Assembly: GCA_031253995.1 (NCBI GenBank)
Contig: JAIRVG010000018.1
Location: forward strand, 1-40,232
From: Paucimonas sp.
GTDB taxonomy: Bacteria > Pseudomonadota > Gammaproteobacteria > Pseudomonadales > Pseudomonadaceae
Reading direction: 5' to 3'
Length of the DNA: 40,232 nt
This document shows positions 26,573 to 33,781 of the stretch, one piece after another; position 1 is the first letter of the stretch, and each line of letters starts with the position of its first letter. The notes under the pieces were generated by a model. That model saw nothing but the letters and a program-made list of their open reading frames with translations, was not told the origin of the DNA and did no database searches. A program made the translations under genes and the position numbers.

Positions 26573-27695
26573 CAAGCCCGAAGTGGGCCTGCCCCTGTGG
26601 CTGCTGGCCGAGCTGACCTACCGCTGCCCGCTGCAATGCCCGTACTGCTCCAACCCGCTGGACTTCGCCGAGCAGGGCAAGGAGCTGAGCACCGAGCAGT
26701 GGTTCAAGGTAATGGCCGAGGCGCGGGAAATGGGCGCGGCGCAGTTGGGCTTTTCCGGCGGCGAACCGCTGGTGCGCCAGGACCTCGCCGAACTGATCGG
26801 CGAAGGCCGCCGCCTGGGCTACTACACCAACCTGATCACCTCCGGCATCGGTCTCACCGAGGAGAAGATCGCCAGCTTCAAGAAAGCCGGCCTGGACCAT
26901 ATCCAGATCAGCTTCCAGGCCAGCGACGAGCAGGTGAACAACCTGCTGGCCGGCTCGAAGAAGGCCTTCGCGCAGAAGCTGGAGATGGCCCGGGCGGTGA
27001 AGGCCCAGGGCTACCCGATGGTGCTCAACTTCGTCACCCACCGGCACAACATCGACCGCATCGACCGCATCATCGAGCTGTGCATCGCCCTCGAAGCCGA
27101 CTTCGTCGAGCTTGCCACCTGCCAGTTCTACGGCTGGGCGCACCTCAACCGGGTCGGCCTGCTGCCGACCAGGGCACAGCTGGAACGCGCCGAACGCATC
27201 ACCAACGAATACCGCGAGCGGCTCAAGGCCGACGGCAATCCGTGCAAGCTGATCTTCGTCACCCCGGACTACTATGAAGAACGGCCCAAGGCCTGCATGA
27301 ACGGCTGGGGCAGCGTGTTCCTCACCGTCACCCCGGACGGCACCGCCCTGCCCTGCCATGGCGCGCGGCAGTTGCCGGTGCAGTTCCCCAACGTGCGCGA
27401 GCACAGCATGCAGCACATCTGGTACGACTCGTTCGGTTTCAACCGCTATCGTGGTTACGACTGGATGCCCGAACCGTGCCGCTCCTGCGACGAGAAGGAA
27501 CGGGATTTCGGCGGCTGCCGCTGCCAGGCGTTCATGCTCACCGGCGACGCCAGCAAGGCCGACCCGGTGTGCGGCAAATCAGCGGACCACGGCATCATCC
27601 TCGCGGCAAGGGAGGAGGCCGAGACCGCCGCCCTGACCATCAAGGAGATGACCTTCCGCAATGACCGCAACTCACGACTCATCGCCCGCGGCTGA
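26544..27695 (+). CDS. pqqE: PqqA peptide cyclase PqqE (radical SAM/SPASM)
   Basis: A 383-aa radical SAM enzyme that forms the C-C bond between Glu15 and Tyr19 of PqqA. The [4Fe-4S] motif CxxxCxxC is at C28, C32 and C35 ([10 protein letters not shown]); GFSGGEPL is the SAM-binding GGE motif. The C-terminal SPASM domain supplies auxiliary cluster cysteines: [24 protein letters not shown] and GGCRCQAF. The start is GTG 26544, with GGAGG 6 nt upstream inside pqqD; a TTG at 26565 is possible but lacks such a site. The overlaps with pqqD (29 bp) and with the downstream peptidase (35 bp) point to a single operon. Confidence 0.95.
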   Translation: MPNTGSPLSDKPEVGLPLWLLAELTYRCPLQCPYCSNPLDFAEQGKELSTEQWFKVMAEAREMGAAQLGFSGGEPLVRQDLAELIGEGRRLGYYTNLITSGIGLTEEKIASFKKAGLDHIQISFQASDEQVNNLLAGSKKAFAQKLEMARAVKAQGYPMVLNFVTHRHNIDRIDRIIELCIALEADFVELATCQFYGWAHLNRVGLLPTRAQLERAERITNEYRERLKADGNPCKLIFVTPDYYEERPKACMNGWGSVFLTVTPDGTALPCHGARQLPVQFPNVREHSMQHIWYDSFGFNRYRGYDWMPEPCRSCDEKERDFGGCRCQAFMLTGDASKADPVCGKSADHGIILAAREEAETAALTIKEMTFRNDRNSRLIARG

Positions 27696-29469
27696 GCACT
27701 TCAGCGCCGAACAGGCCGTCGCGGCCGGCACCGACTTCGCCGAACTCAAGGTGGGCCGCCATGGCCTGTTCTGGAACGAGTTCCGCCCCCGCGACGGCGC
27801 CTGCCGCCTCTGGCAATGGCGCGACGGCCAGGCGCGCTGCCTGACCCCGGACGGTTTCAGCGTGCGCAGCCGGGTCTACGAATATGGCGGGCGCTCGTTC
27901 TGCCTGAGCGATGACCATCTGGTGTTCGTCAACGAGGCGGACCAGCAGCTGTATCGCCAGGACCTGGACGGCAGCCCGCCACGGGCGCTGACCGAGGGCG
28001 AGCGGCGCTACGGCGATCTGCTCTGGGCCGACGGGCGCGTGCTCGCCGTCGAGGAAAGCGGCACCACGCACCGCCTCGTCGCCATTGCCGAGCGCGTGCG
28101 CGAGGTGCTGGCCCAGGGTGCGGACTTCTATGCCTCGCCGACCCTGAGCGACGACGGCCAGCGCCTGGCCTGGATCGAATGGAGCCGCCCGGACCAACCC
28201 TGGACCGCGACCCGCCTGTATGTCCGCGAGGCCAATGGCCAGACCCGCTGCGTCGCGGGTGACGACGGCCCGGCACAATCCCTGCAACAGCCGCGCTTCG
28301 ATGGCGAAGGCCGGCTGTATTGCCTGTCCGACCTCAACGGTTTCTGGCAACCCTGGGGCGAAACCGCGCAGGGCTGGCAGCCGCTGCCGGCCGAAGCCGC
28401 CGACCACGCCGCCGCGCCCTGGCAACTGGGGGCCAGCACCTGGCTGCCGGTGGATGGCGGTTACCTGGCGACCTGGTTCGAGCAGGGCTTCTCCCACCTC
28501 GGCCTGCGCAAGGCGGACGGTGCGCTCGAATCTTTCACCAGCGACTACAGCCGCTTCCGCTGCCTGGACCTGGACCGCGACTTCATCTACGCCGTCGCCG
28601 CTTCGCCGGTGCTGCCGGCAGCGGTGATCGCCATCGACCGCCGCGACCATTCGGTGCAGGTGCTGGCCGGTGGTGTCGCGCCGCTACCCGCCGACCTGGT
28701 CAGCCGGCCACGGGGCTTCAGCTACCCCAGCGGCGATGGCGAGGCCCATGGTTTCTTCTACCCGGCGATGAACGGACGCAAGCCGGCGCCGTTGATCGTC
28801 TTCGTGCATGGTGGGCCGACCTCGGCCTGCTACCCGGTGCTCGACCCGCGCATCCAGTACTGGGCCCAGCGCGGCTTCGCCGTTGCCGATCTCAACTACC
28901 GCGGCAGCAGCGGCTATGGCCGGGCGTACCGGCAGGCGCTGCACCTGCGCTGGGGCGAGATCGACGTGGAGGATGCCTGTGCGGCGGTGCTGCACCTGGC
29001 CGGGCAAGGCTTGATCGATCCGTACCAGGCGTTCATTCGTGGCGGCAGTGCCGGCGGCTACACGACGCTGTGTGCCCTGGCTTTCCAGGATGTGTTCCGC
29101 GGTGGCGCCAGCCTGTATGGGGTCAGCGATCCGCTGGCGCTGGCGCGGGCCACGCACAAGTTCGAAGGGGATTACCTGGACTGGCTGATCGGCGATCCCG
29201 AACGGGATGCCGAACGCTATCGCGAGCGCACGCCGCTACTGCATGCCGGGAATATCCGCGTGCCGGTGATCTTCTTCCAGGGCGAGCTGGATGCGGTGGT
29301 GGTGCCGGAGCAGACCCGTTCGATGCTCGATGCGCTCAAGGCCAACGGGGTCGAGACCGAGGGGCATTTCTACCCGGGCGAGCGGCATGGCTTCCGCAGA
29401 GCCGAGAACCTGGCCCATGCGCTGGAAGAGGAATGGAAGTTCTACAGCAGGATTCTCGACCAGCCTTAA
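27661..29469 (+). CDS. pqqH: S9 prolyl-oligopeptidase-family peptidase (PqqH-like)
   Basis: A 602-aa serine peptidase. The N-terminal beta-propeller spans about 30-330 and the C-terminal alpha/beta-hydrolase domain about 340-600, with nucleophile S463 in [11 protein letters not shown]544 in [11 protein letters not shown] and H576 in [22 protein letters not shown] forms the oxyanion region. No signal peptide is seen. It overlaps pqqE by 35 bp and is the last gene of the pqq operon, as in other pseudomonads, where the orthologue PA1990 has been called pqqH. A role in PqqA fragment turnover is plausible but is inference. Its last 64 bp (from 29406) have been copied three more times downstream. 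Confidence 0.9.
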   Translation: MTATHDSSPAAEHFSAEQAVAAGTDFAELKVGRHGLFWNEFRPRDGACRLWQWRDGQARCLTPDGFSVRSRVYEYGGRSFCLSDDHLVFVNEADQQLYRQDLDGSPPRALTEGERRYGDLLWADGRVLAVEESGTTHRLVAIAERVREVLAQGADFYASPTLSDDGQRLAWIEWSRPDQPWTATRLYVREANGQTRCVAGDDGPAQSLQQPRFDGEGRLYCLSDLNGFWQPWGETAQGWQPLPAEAADHAAAPWQLGASTWLPVDGGYLATWFEQGFSHLGLRKADGALESFTSDYSRFRCLDLDRDFIYAVAASPVLPAAVIAIDRRDHSVQVLAGGVAPLPADLVSRPRGFSYPSGDGEAHGFFYPAMNGRKPAPLIVFVHGGPTSACYPVLDPRIQYWAQRGFAVADLNYRGSSGYGRAYRQALHLRWGEIDVEDACAAVLHLAGQGLIDPYQAFIRGGSAGGYTTLCALAFQDVFRGGASLYGVSDPLALARATHKFEGDYLDWLIGDPERDAERYRERTPLLHAGNIRVPVIFFQGELDAVVVPEQTRSMLDALKANGVETEGHFYPGERHGFRRAENLAHALEEEWKFYSRILDQP

Positions 29470-29476
29470 GGGCCCT

Positions 29477-29547
29477 ATCGCTGGCAAGCCAGCTCCCACA
29501 GTGTCCGCAGCGCCGCTGAACCCTGTGGGAGCTGGCTTGCCAGCGAT
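29477..29547. repeat. REP pair (BIME) 1 of the array
   Basis: Two inverted REPs, 71 bp overall, starting ATCGCTGGCAAGCC and ending GGCTTGCCAGCGAT, right after the peptidase stop. Confidence 0.9.
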
Positions 29548-29667
29548 GAGGCCCGGGGATATACCCCAGCGGTGGCAGCAGGATTGCGAAGATGGCGAAC
29601 CTGGCCCATGCCCTGGAAGAGGAATGGAAGTTCTACAGCAGGATTCTCGACCAGCCTTGAGGGCCCT

Positions 29668-29738
29668 ATCGCTGGCAAGCCAGCTCCCACAGTGTCCGCG
29701 GCGCCGCTGAACCCTGTGGGAGCTGGCTTGCCAGCGAT
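29668..29738. repeat. REP pair (BIME) 2 of the array
   Basis: Same 71-bp inverted REP pair, 191 bp after copy 1. It differs from copy 1 by single bases in the spacer. Confidence 0.9.
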
Positions 29739-29751
29739 GAAGCCCTGAAGA

Positions 29752-29833
29752 TCACCGTTTGGCGATGATGTACACCGCATGCACGATCCCCGGGATATAA
29801 CCCAGCAGCGTCAGCAGGATTGCGAAGATGGCG
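29752..29833 (-). pseudogene. Duplicated 3' fragment of the Pmp3 gene (unit 2)
   Basis: On the minus strand it reads FAIFAILLTLLGYIPGIVHA, then VYIIAKR and stop. This is the C-terminal half of the 52-aa Pmp3 protein with the middle segment missing and no start codon. Confidence 0.75.
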
Positions 29834-29903
29834 AACCTGGCCCATGCGCTGGAAGAGGAATGGAAGTTCTACAGCAGGATCCTCGACCAGCCTTGAGGGC
29901 CCT

Positions 29904-29974
29904 ATCGCTGGCAAGCCAGCTCCCCCAGTGTCCGCGGCGCCGCTGACCCCTGTGGGAGCTGGCTTGCCAGCGAT
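29904..29974. repeat. REP pair (BIME) 3 of the array
   Basis: Same 71-bp pair, 236 bp after copy 2. One arm has CTCCCCCAG instead of CTCCCACAG. Confidence 0.9.
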
Positions 29975-29987
29975 GAGGCCCCGAAGA

Positions 29988-30069
29988 TCACCGCTTGGCG
30001 ATGATGTACACCGCATGCACGATCCCCGGGATATACCCCAGCGGTGGCAGCAGGATTGCGAAGATGGCG
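29988..30069 (-). pseudogene. Duplicated 3' fragment of the Pmp3 gene (unit 3)
   Basis: It reads FAIFAILLPPLGYIPGIVHA, then VYIIAKR and stop on the minus strand. LLPPLG is joined directly to YIPG, which looks like an internal deletion between the similar LLPPLG and LLTLLG coding segments of the intact gene. There is no start codon. Confidence 0.75.
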
Positions 30070-30139
30070 AACCTGGCGCATGCACTGGAAGAGGAATGGA
30101 AGTTCTACAGCAGGATTCTCGACCAGCCTTCAGGGCCCT

Positions 30140-30210
30140 ATCGCTGGCAAGCCAGCTCCCACAGTGTCCGCGGCGTCGCTGAACCCTGTGGGAGCTGGCT
30201 TGCCAGCGAT
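30140..30210. repeat. REP pair (BIME) 4 of the array
   Basis: Same 71-bp pair, 236 bp after copy 3; it borders the stop codon of the intact Pmp3 gene. Confidence 0.9.
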
Positions 30211-30223
30211 GAGGCCCTGAAGA

Positions 30224-30382
30224 TCACCGCTTGGCGATGATGTACACCGCATGCACGATCCCCGGGATATAACCCAGCAGCGTCAGCAGGATATTCAGCC
30301 AGAACGCCCCGCCAAAACCAACCTGCAGGAACACCCCCAGCGGAGGCAGGAGAATGGCGAAGATGATACGAATCAGGTCCAT
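30224..30382 (-). CDS. Pmp3/YqaE (UPF0057) family small membrane protein
   Basis: A 52-aa very hydrophobic protein with two membrane helices: MDLIRIIFAILLPPLGVFLQ and, after VGFGGAFWLN, ILLTLLGYIPGIVHAVYIIA, ending KR. The pattern ILPPLGVFLQVG...LLTLLGYIPGIIHA is diagnostic of the Pmp3/YqaE family, found in bacteria, fungi and plants and linked to membrane potential and salt or cold stress. GGGAG lies 7 nt upstream of the start. Its 3' end has been copied three times into the downstream tandem array. It is transcribed towards the S9 peptidase gene, and the REP pair lies between the two. Confidence 0.9.
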   Translation of the reverse strand: MDLIRIIFAILLPPLGVFLQVGFGGAFWLNILLTLLGYIPGIVHAVYIIAKR

Positions 30383-30456
30383 GGAAAGGCTCCCTAAGTG
30401 GTGTCCTCATTCTGACTCTGGCCCAACCCCGACGGTTCCGCTTGTTTCGCGCCCAC

Positions 30457-30495
30457 AAAAAAACGCCCCGGACCAAAAACAACAGGCCCAGGGCG
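30457..30495 (-). terminator. Intrinsic terminator of the aminotransferase gene (minus strand)
   Basis: Read on the minus strand, CGCCCTGGGCC pairs with GGTCCGGGGCG (11 bp with two G-T pairs, 10-nt loop) and is followed by TTTTTTT. It lies 35 bases after the aminotransferase stop and upstream of the Pmp3 gene. Confidence 0.8.
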
Positions 30496-30530
30496 ACGCG
30501 CAGGAACGCGAGACGGTTCTTTGAATTCGT

Positions 30531-31793
30531 TTACGAGCGGCGGCTAAGCTGCGCGGTATTCACCCGGGCGAAGGCGCGGGCCAGGCGCAGAAGCATTTCG
30601 TCGATGTTGCCGTGGCTGACAGTCAGCGCCGGCGAGAAGCGCAGCACATCAGGCCGCGGTGCATTGAGCAGCAGCCCTTCCTGCAACGCCGCCTTGACCA
30701 CCTCGGCCGCCAGCGGCTCGGGCAACTCCAGCCCCCACAGCAGCCCCTGGCCACGCACCTCGCCAAGACCATAGCGCCCAGCCAGGCGGCCAAGCCCGTC
30801 GCGCAGGTGCCAGCCGGCATCCCGCACCTGGTCGAAGAAGCCCTTTTCCAGCACGGTTTCCAGCACCGCCAGGCCGGCGGCGCTCATCAGCGCATTGCCG
30901 TGGTGGCTGCCTTCCAGCTCGCCCACTTCGGCGCAGCAGGCCGTACCCCGGGCCAGCAACGCGGCAATCGGCACCCCGCCACCCAGGCCCTTGCCGAGGG
31001 TGAGGATGTCGGCGCGCACTCCATAGGTTTCCTCGGCCAGCAAGGCGCCGCAGCGCCCTACGCCGGTCTGCACTTCATCGAGGATCAGCAGGATGCCCAG
31101 CTCGCGGCACAGCCGCTCGACGCCCTTGAGGTAGTGCCGGGTCGCCGGGATCACCCCGGCTTCGCCCTGGATCGGTTCGAGCATGATCGCCACGGTGCGC
31201 GAGTCCACCGCCGCATGCAGCGCCGCCAGGTCGTTGAACGGCACCTTGCTGAAGCCCGGCAGCCCGGGCTCGCAGCGATTGCACGGCAGCGGGTCGGAGG
31301 CCGACAGCGCGCCCAGGCTGCGGCCATGGCTGCCCTGGCTGGCGCTGATGATGTGATAGGCGCCGTTGCGATGCAGCTGGCCCCATTTGCGCGCCAGCTT
31401 GATCGCGCCTTCGCAGGCTTCGGCACCGCTGTTGAGCAGGTAGGCCTGGTCGCTGCCGGTGCTCTGGCACAACAGGTTGACCAGCTTCAGGTGACCACGG
31501 TTATGAAACCCCGCGCCCGAGTTGATCAGCGCCTGGGCCTGCCCGCTCAGGGCCTGGACCAGCGCCTTGGGGCTGTGGCCGAGGCTGTTGACCGCATTGC
31601 CCTGGGTGAAGTCGAGGAAGGCGCGGCCTTCGCTGTCCCACAGCCATGAACCCTGGCCACGCACGAAGACTTGCTCGGCACGCTGCACGGCGGGCATCAG
31701 GTGCTCCCGGGAAAGCGGGTCGACCGGCTCGGCCGCCAGCGGCGCCTCGTCGATGACCGGCGCCGTCTGGCGCCGCAGGTTGAACAGGTTCAT
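30531..31793 (-). CDS. Class-III PLP aminotransferase (acetylornithine-aminotransferase-like)
   Basis: A 420-aa fold-type I aminotransferase. The PLP lysine is K268 in LTLGKGLGGGVPIA; LLILDEVQTGVGRCG holds the ring-nitrogen Asp239; NSGAEACEGAIKLAR (from 121) binds phosphate. It belongs to the ArgD/ornithine aminotransferase group, but the substrate is not set by sequence, and a dedicated argD is expected elsewhere. It starts MNLFNLRRQTAPVIDEAP, and its ATG overlaps the MOSC gene stop (ATGA). The frame upstream of this start belongs to the MOSC gene. The coupling with MOSC is notable; no shared pathway is evident. Confidence 0.88.
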   Translation of the reverse strand: MNLFNLRRQTAPVIDEAPLAAEPVDPLSREHLMPAVQRAEQVFVRGQGSWLWDSEGRAFLDFTQGNAVNSLGHSPKALVQALSGQAQALINSGAGFHNRGHLKLVNLLCQSTGSDQAYLLNSGAEACEGAIKLARKWGQLHRNGAYHIISASQGSHGRSLGALSASDPLPCNRCEPGLPGFSKVPFNDLAALHAAVDSRTVAIMLEPIQGEAGVIPATRHYLKGVERLCRELGILLILDEVQTGVGRCGALLAEETYGVRADILTLGKGLGGGVPIAALLARGTACCAEVGELEGSHHGNALMSAAGLAVLETVLEKGFFDQVRDAGWHLRDGLGRLAGRYGLGEVRGQGLLWGLELPEPLAAEVVKAALQEGLLLNAPRPDVLRFSPALTVSHGNIDEMLLRLARAFARVNTAQLSRRS

Positions 31794-32488
31794 GCGCGCA
31801 GTCCTTCCAGCGGCAGGCCGAGCAGGCGGGCGCTCCAGTCCTCGATCCGGCCGGTGCGCAGGCGCTTGATCGCGATATCGCGCCAGCGTGACGACAGGGC
31901 CGGACAATCCACCAGTTTCTTCAAACCCGCATGCTCCAGAGGTTCACGGTAAAAAGCGTGCAGCGCCCAGGCCACGGTGAGGCCCGGATAGCTGCGCTGT
32001 ATCAGTTCGAACGGCTCGTCGGCGCTGACGAAGCCCGGTTTCAGGACCCGGTAGAACCAGCCGCAACGCCCGCTTTCCTGGGCGATCTGCGGCAGCTCCT
32101 GCAGCCCCCAGCGGTGGCTGAGGCGATAGCACGGCGAACGCGGCTGGCTGATCTGCAACAACGCGCCGCCCCAACGGAACAGGTCGCCCAGGCAAACGTC
32201 GTGTTCGTCGATGCCGTGGGTCGACAGGTTCTCGCCGAACGCCGGGGCCTGCCAGGCGACCTGTGGACAGCATTTGCGCCACCAGGCGTAGTGCTCGGCC
32301 GGATAGTGGTGCAGGGCCCGTTCCGGGCCGGTATGGAAACGTGGGTCGCCGTGTTCGTCGCTTCCCAGCCCCTGCGGCCATAACCAGAGCCGCCGTGCAA
32401 CCTCTTCCTTATCGATATCGGTCATGAGGCCATAACCGAGATTTTTAGCCTTGCCTATGTAAACGCCATCCACATGTACGGTGTTCAT
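31790..32488 (-). CDS. MOSC-domain protein (YiiM-like)
   Basis: A 232-aa protein with an MOSC domain, the fold of the molybdenum-cofactor sulfurase C-terminus. The segment AFGENLSTHGIDEHDVCLGDLFRWGGALLQISQPRSPCYRL is typical: GENL, GD.....G.LQ(I/V)SQPR.PC, with the conserved cysteine near residue 130. YiiM relatives reduce N-hydroxylated compounds using molybdopterin, so a similar role is possible. The start MNTVHVDGVYIG follows a short leader; the frame extends 23 residues further upstream but without family similarity. The next gene's start overlaps its stop by ATGA. It is divergent from the LysR gene. Confidence 0.88.
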   Translation of the reverse strand: MNTVHVDGVYIGKAKNLGYGLMTDIDKEEVARRLWLWPQGLGSDEHGDPRFHTGPERALHHYPAEHYAWWRKCCPQVAWQAPAFGENLSTHGIDEHDVCLGDLFRWGGALLQISQPRSPCYRLSHRWGLQELPQIAQESGRCGWFYRVLKPGFVSADEPFELIQRSYPGLTVAWALHAFYREPLEHAGLKKLVDCPALSSRWRDIAIKRLRTGRIEDWSARLLGLPLEGLRA

Positions 32489-32591
32489 CGCGCCCTCGGG
32501 GCCTGTAAACCTTGTGAATACGGGCGTAGAGTAGGCGCGACGGGCCCTTGGGGCCATTTCGTTTTTCGAGCATTTTCGATAAGTAAGTCTT

Positions 32592-33488
32592 ATGGATTTC
32601 CGCCAACTGCGTTATTTCGTCGCGGTGTATGAAGAAGGCCATGTCGGCCGCGCCGCCGAACGCCTGTCCCTGTCCCAACCGGCGCTGTCGCAGCAGATCC
32701 GCCAGCTGGAACACAGCCTCGATGTCAGCCTGTTCGAACGGGGCAACAAGCGCCTGCTGCCGACCCTGGCCGCGCACACCCTGTACAACCACGCCCTGCC
32801 CCTGCTCGACGGCATGCAGCGGGCCCGCGAGGCCCTGCGCAACTTCAAGGGCCAGGCCCTGCGCACCCTGGCCATCGGCGTGCTGCAGACGGTCCGGCCG
32901 AGCCTGGTGCCACAGTTGCTCGACCGGGTACGCAAGGCGCAGCCGCATCTTGTCGTGCAGATCTACGAGCTGTCGGGACTGGAGATCGAACGGCGCCTGC
33001 TCAACGGCAGCCTGGACATCGGCATCAGCTACCTGCCCCCGCGCCAGCCGGGGCTGCACGGCCTGTTGTTGTACGAAGACGAGTTGCAGGTGGTGATTCC
33101 CCGCACCCACCCGCTGCGCGAGTTCAAGAAGGTCTCGCTGAAGCAGGCTGCCGAGTTGCCGATGATCCTGCTCGGCGAGGAATTCCAGGTGCGGCAGATC
33201 TGGCAGGGCCAACTGGCCAACCTGGGCCGCCGGCCACAGGTGCAGGCGGAGATGAACAACATGGGCGGGATTCTCGACAGCCTGCCGCACACTGCGCTGG
33301 CCACGGTGCTGCCGGGCCGGGCGCAGGAAGCCTCGGAGGATCCGGAACTGCTGTGGAAACCGCTGAGCGAGCCACGGGTGCCGCTGAAGGTGGGGCTGGT
33401 GTTTCGCGATGCGCAGCGCCAGCAGGCCTCGGTGGAGCTGCTGCGTACGTTGCTGGAGGATGAGGCAGCTGCAAGCTACAAGTTTTAA
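32592..33488 (+). CDS. LysR-family transcriptional regulator (CynR-like)
   Basis: A 298-aa LysR-type regulator with the N-terminal HTH MDFRQLRYFVAVYEEGHVGRAAERLSLSQPALSQQIRQLEHSLDVSLFERGNKRLLPT and an effector domain with LAIGVLQTVRPSLVPQLL and LDIGISYLPPRQPGLHGLLLYEDELQVVIP. It is divergent from the MOSC-aminotransferase pair with 103 bp between starts, so regulation of that pair is likely. The last seven codons (AAASYKF) are encoded inside an intergenic-type repeat that runs from 33467 past the stop, so the C-terminus may have been added when the repeat inserted. Confidence 0.9.
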   Translation: MDFRQLRYFVAVYEEGHVGRAAERLSLSQPALSQQIRQLEHSLDVSLFERGNKRLLPTLAAHTLYNHALPLLDGMQRAREALRNFKGQALRTLAIGVLQTVRPSLVPQLLDRVRKAQPHLVVQIYELSGLEIERRLLNGSLDIGISYLPPRQPGLHGLLLYEDELQVVIPRTHPLREFKKVSLKQAAELPMILLGEEFQVRQIWQGQLANLGRRPQVQAEMNNMGGILDSLPHTALATVLPGRAQEASEDPELLWKPLSEPRVPLKVGLVFRDAQRQQASVELLRTLLEDEAAASYKF

Positions 33489-33557
33489 GCGACAAGAAGA
33501 AGCAGATCGGCGCGCACCCGCTTTTTCTTACAGCTTGCAGCTTGAAACTTGAAGCTC
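33467..33557. repeat. Inverted CAAGCTGCAAGC-type repeats flanking 33497-33526
   Basis: The left copy (33467-33496, AGCTGCAAGCTACAAGTTTT, then AAGCGACAAG) and the right copy (33527-33557, containing CAGCTTGCAGCTTGAAACTT) are imperfect reverse complements. A related element pair lies at 37081-37207. The left copy supplies the last codons and stop of the LysR gene. Confidence 0.65.
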
Positions 33558-33566
33558 GGAAAAAAG

Positions 33567-33590
33567 AAAACCCCGCCGAAGCGGGGTTTT
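33567..33590. terminator. Bidirectional terminator after the LysR gene
   Basis: AAAACCCCGC / GCGGGGTTTT, a perfect 10-bp stem with loop CGAA and T-run on both strands. It serves the convergent LysR and acyl-CoA dehydrogenase genes. The stretch 33591-33745 shows nothing else I can support. Confidence 0.9.
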
Positions 33591-33745
33591 ACAGACTGTT
33601 TCCCTTTGACTTCCCTTTCGTCCCACCGTCCCGGGCAGGTCTCCTTCGTTCCGTCCTTGTGATGTACTTTGCGCGTCCTGCGCTTCGTCCATGTAAGAAA
33701 GATTAACTGTGGATCCAATCTTGGGAAAGAGGCTAAAAGTCACCA

Positions 33746-33773
33746 CGTCATGTAAGCAAATGCTTACATGACG
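33746..33773. other. Perfect 28-bp palindrome behind the acyl-CoA dehydrogenase gene
   Basis: CGTCATGTAAGCA, AA, TGCTTACATGACG: 13-bp arms without mismatch, 8 bp after the dehydrogenase stop. It lacks a T-run. It could form a 3' mRNA hairpin or serve as a protein-binding site. Confidence 0.8.
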
Positions 33774-33781
33774 CAATTACG

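Larger units (their letters stand above)
29406..30292. repeat. Tandem array: four copies of a composite ~236-bp unit
   Basis: The unit holds three parts: the last ~64 bp of the S9 peptidase gene ([19 protein letters not shown], then stop), a 71-bp REP pair, and about 70-80 bp matching the 3' end of the opposing Pmp3 gene. Units begin at 29406, 29597, 29833 and 30069. Spacings are 191, 236 and 236 bp; unit 1 has a 45-bp deletion in its Pmp3 part. Stop codons of the peptidase tails are TAA, TGA and TGA, and the fourth has mutated to TCA. Internal Pmp3 junctions alternate between an LLPPLG form (units 1 and 3) and an LLTLLG form (unit 2). This fills the 754-bp gap between the peptidase and Pmp3 genes. 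Confidence 0.93.

Noticed and set aside
29477..30210. CRISPR array
   Set aside because: The regular 236-bp spacing comes from duplicated gene tails and REP pairs; repeats are inverted pairs, the intervening sequence is itself repeated, and there are no unique spacers or cas genes.
29820..30240. Small plus-strand frames inside the array (29820-30182, 29995-30240)
   Set aside because: They arise from reading through duplicated peptidase tails and REPs; no independent start signal or protein family.
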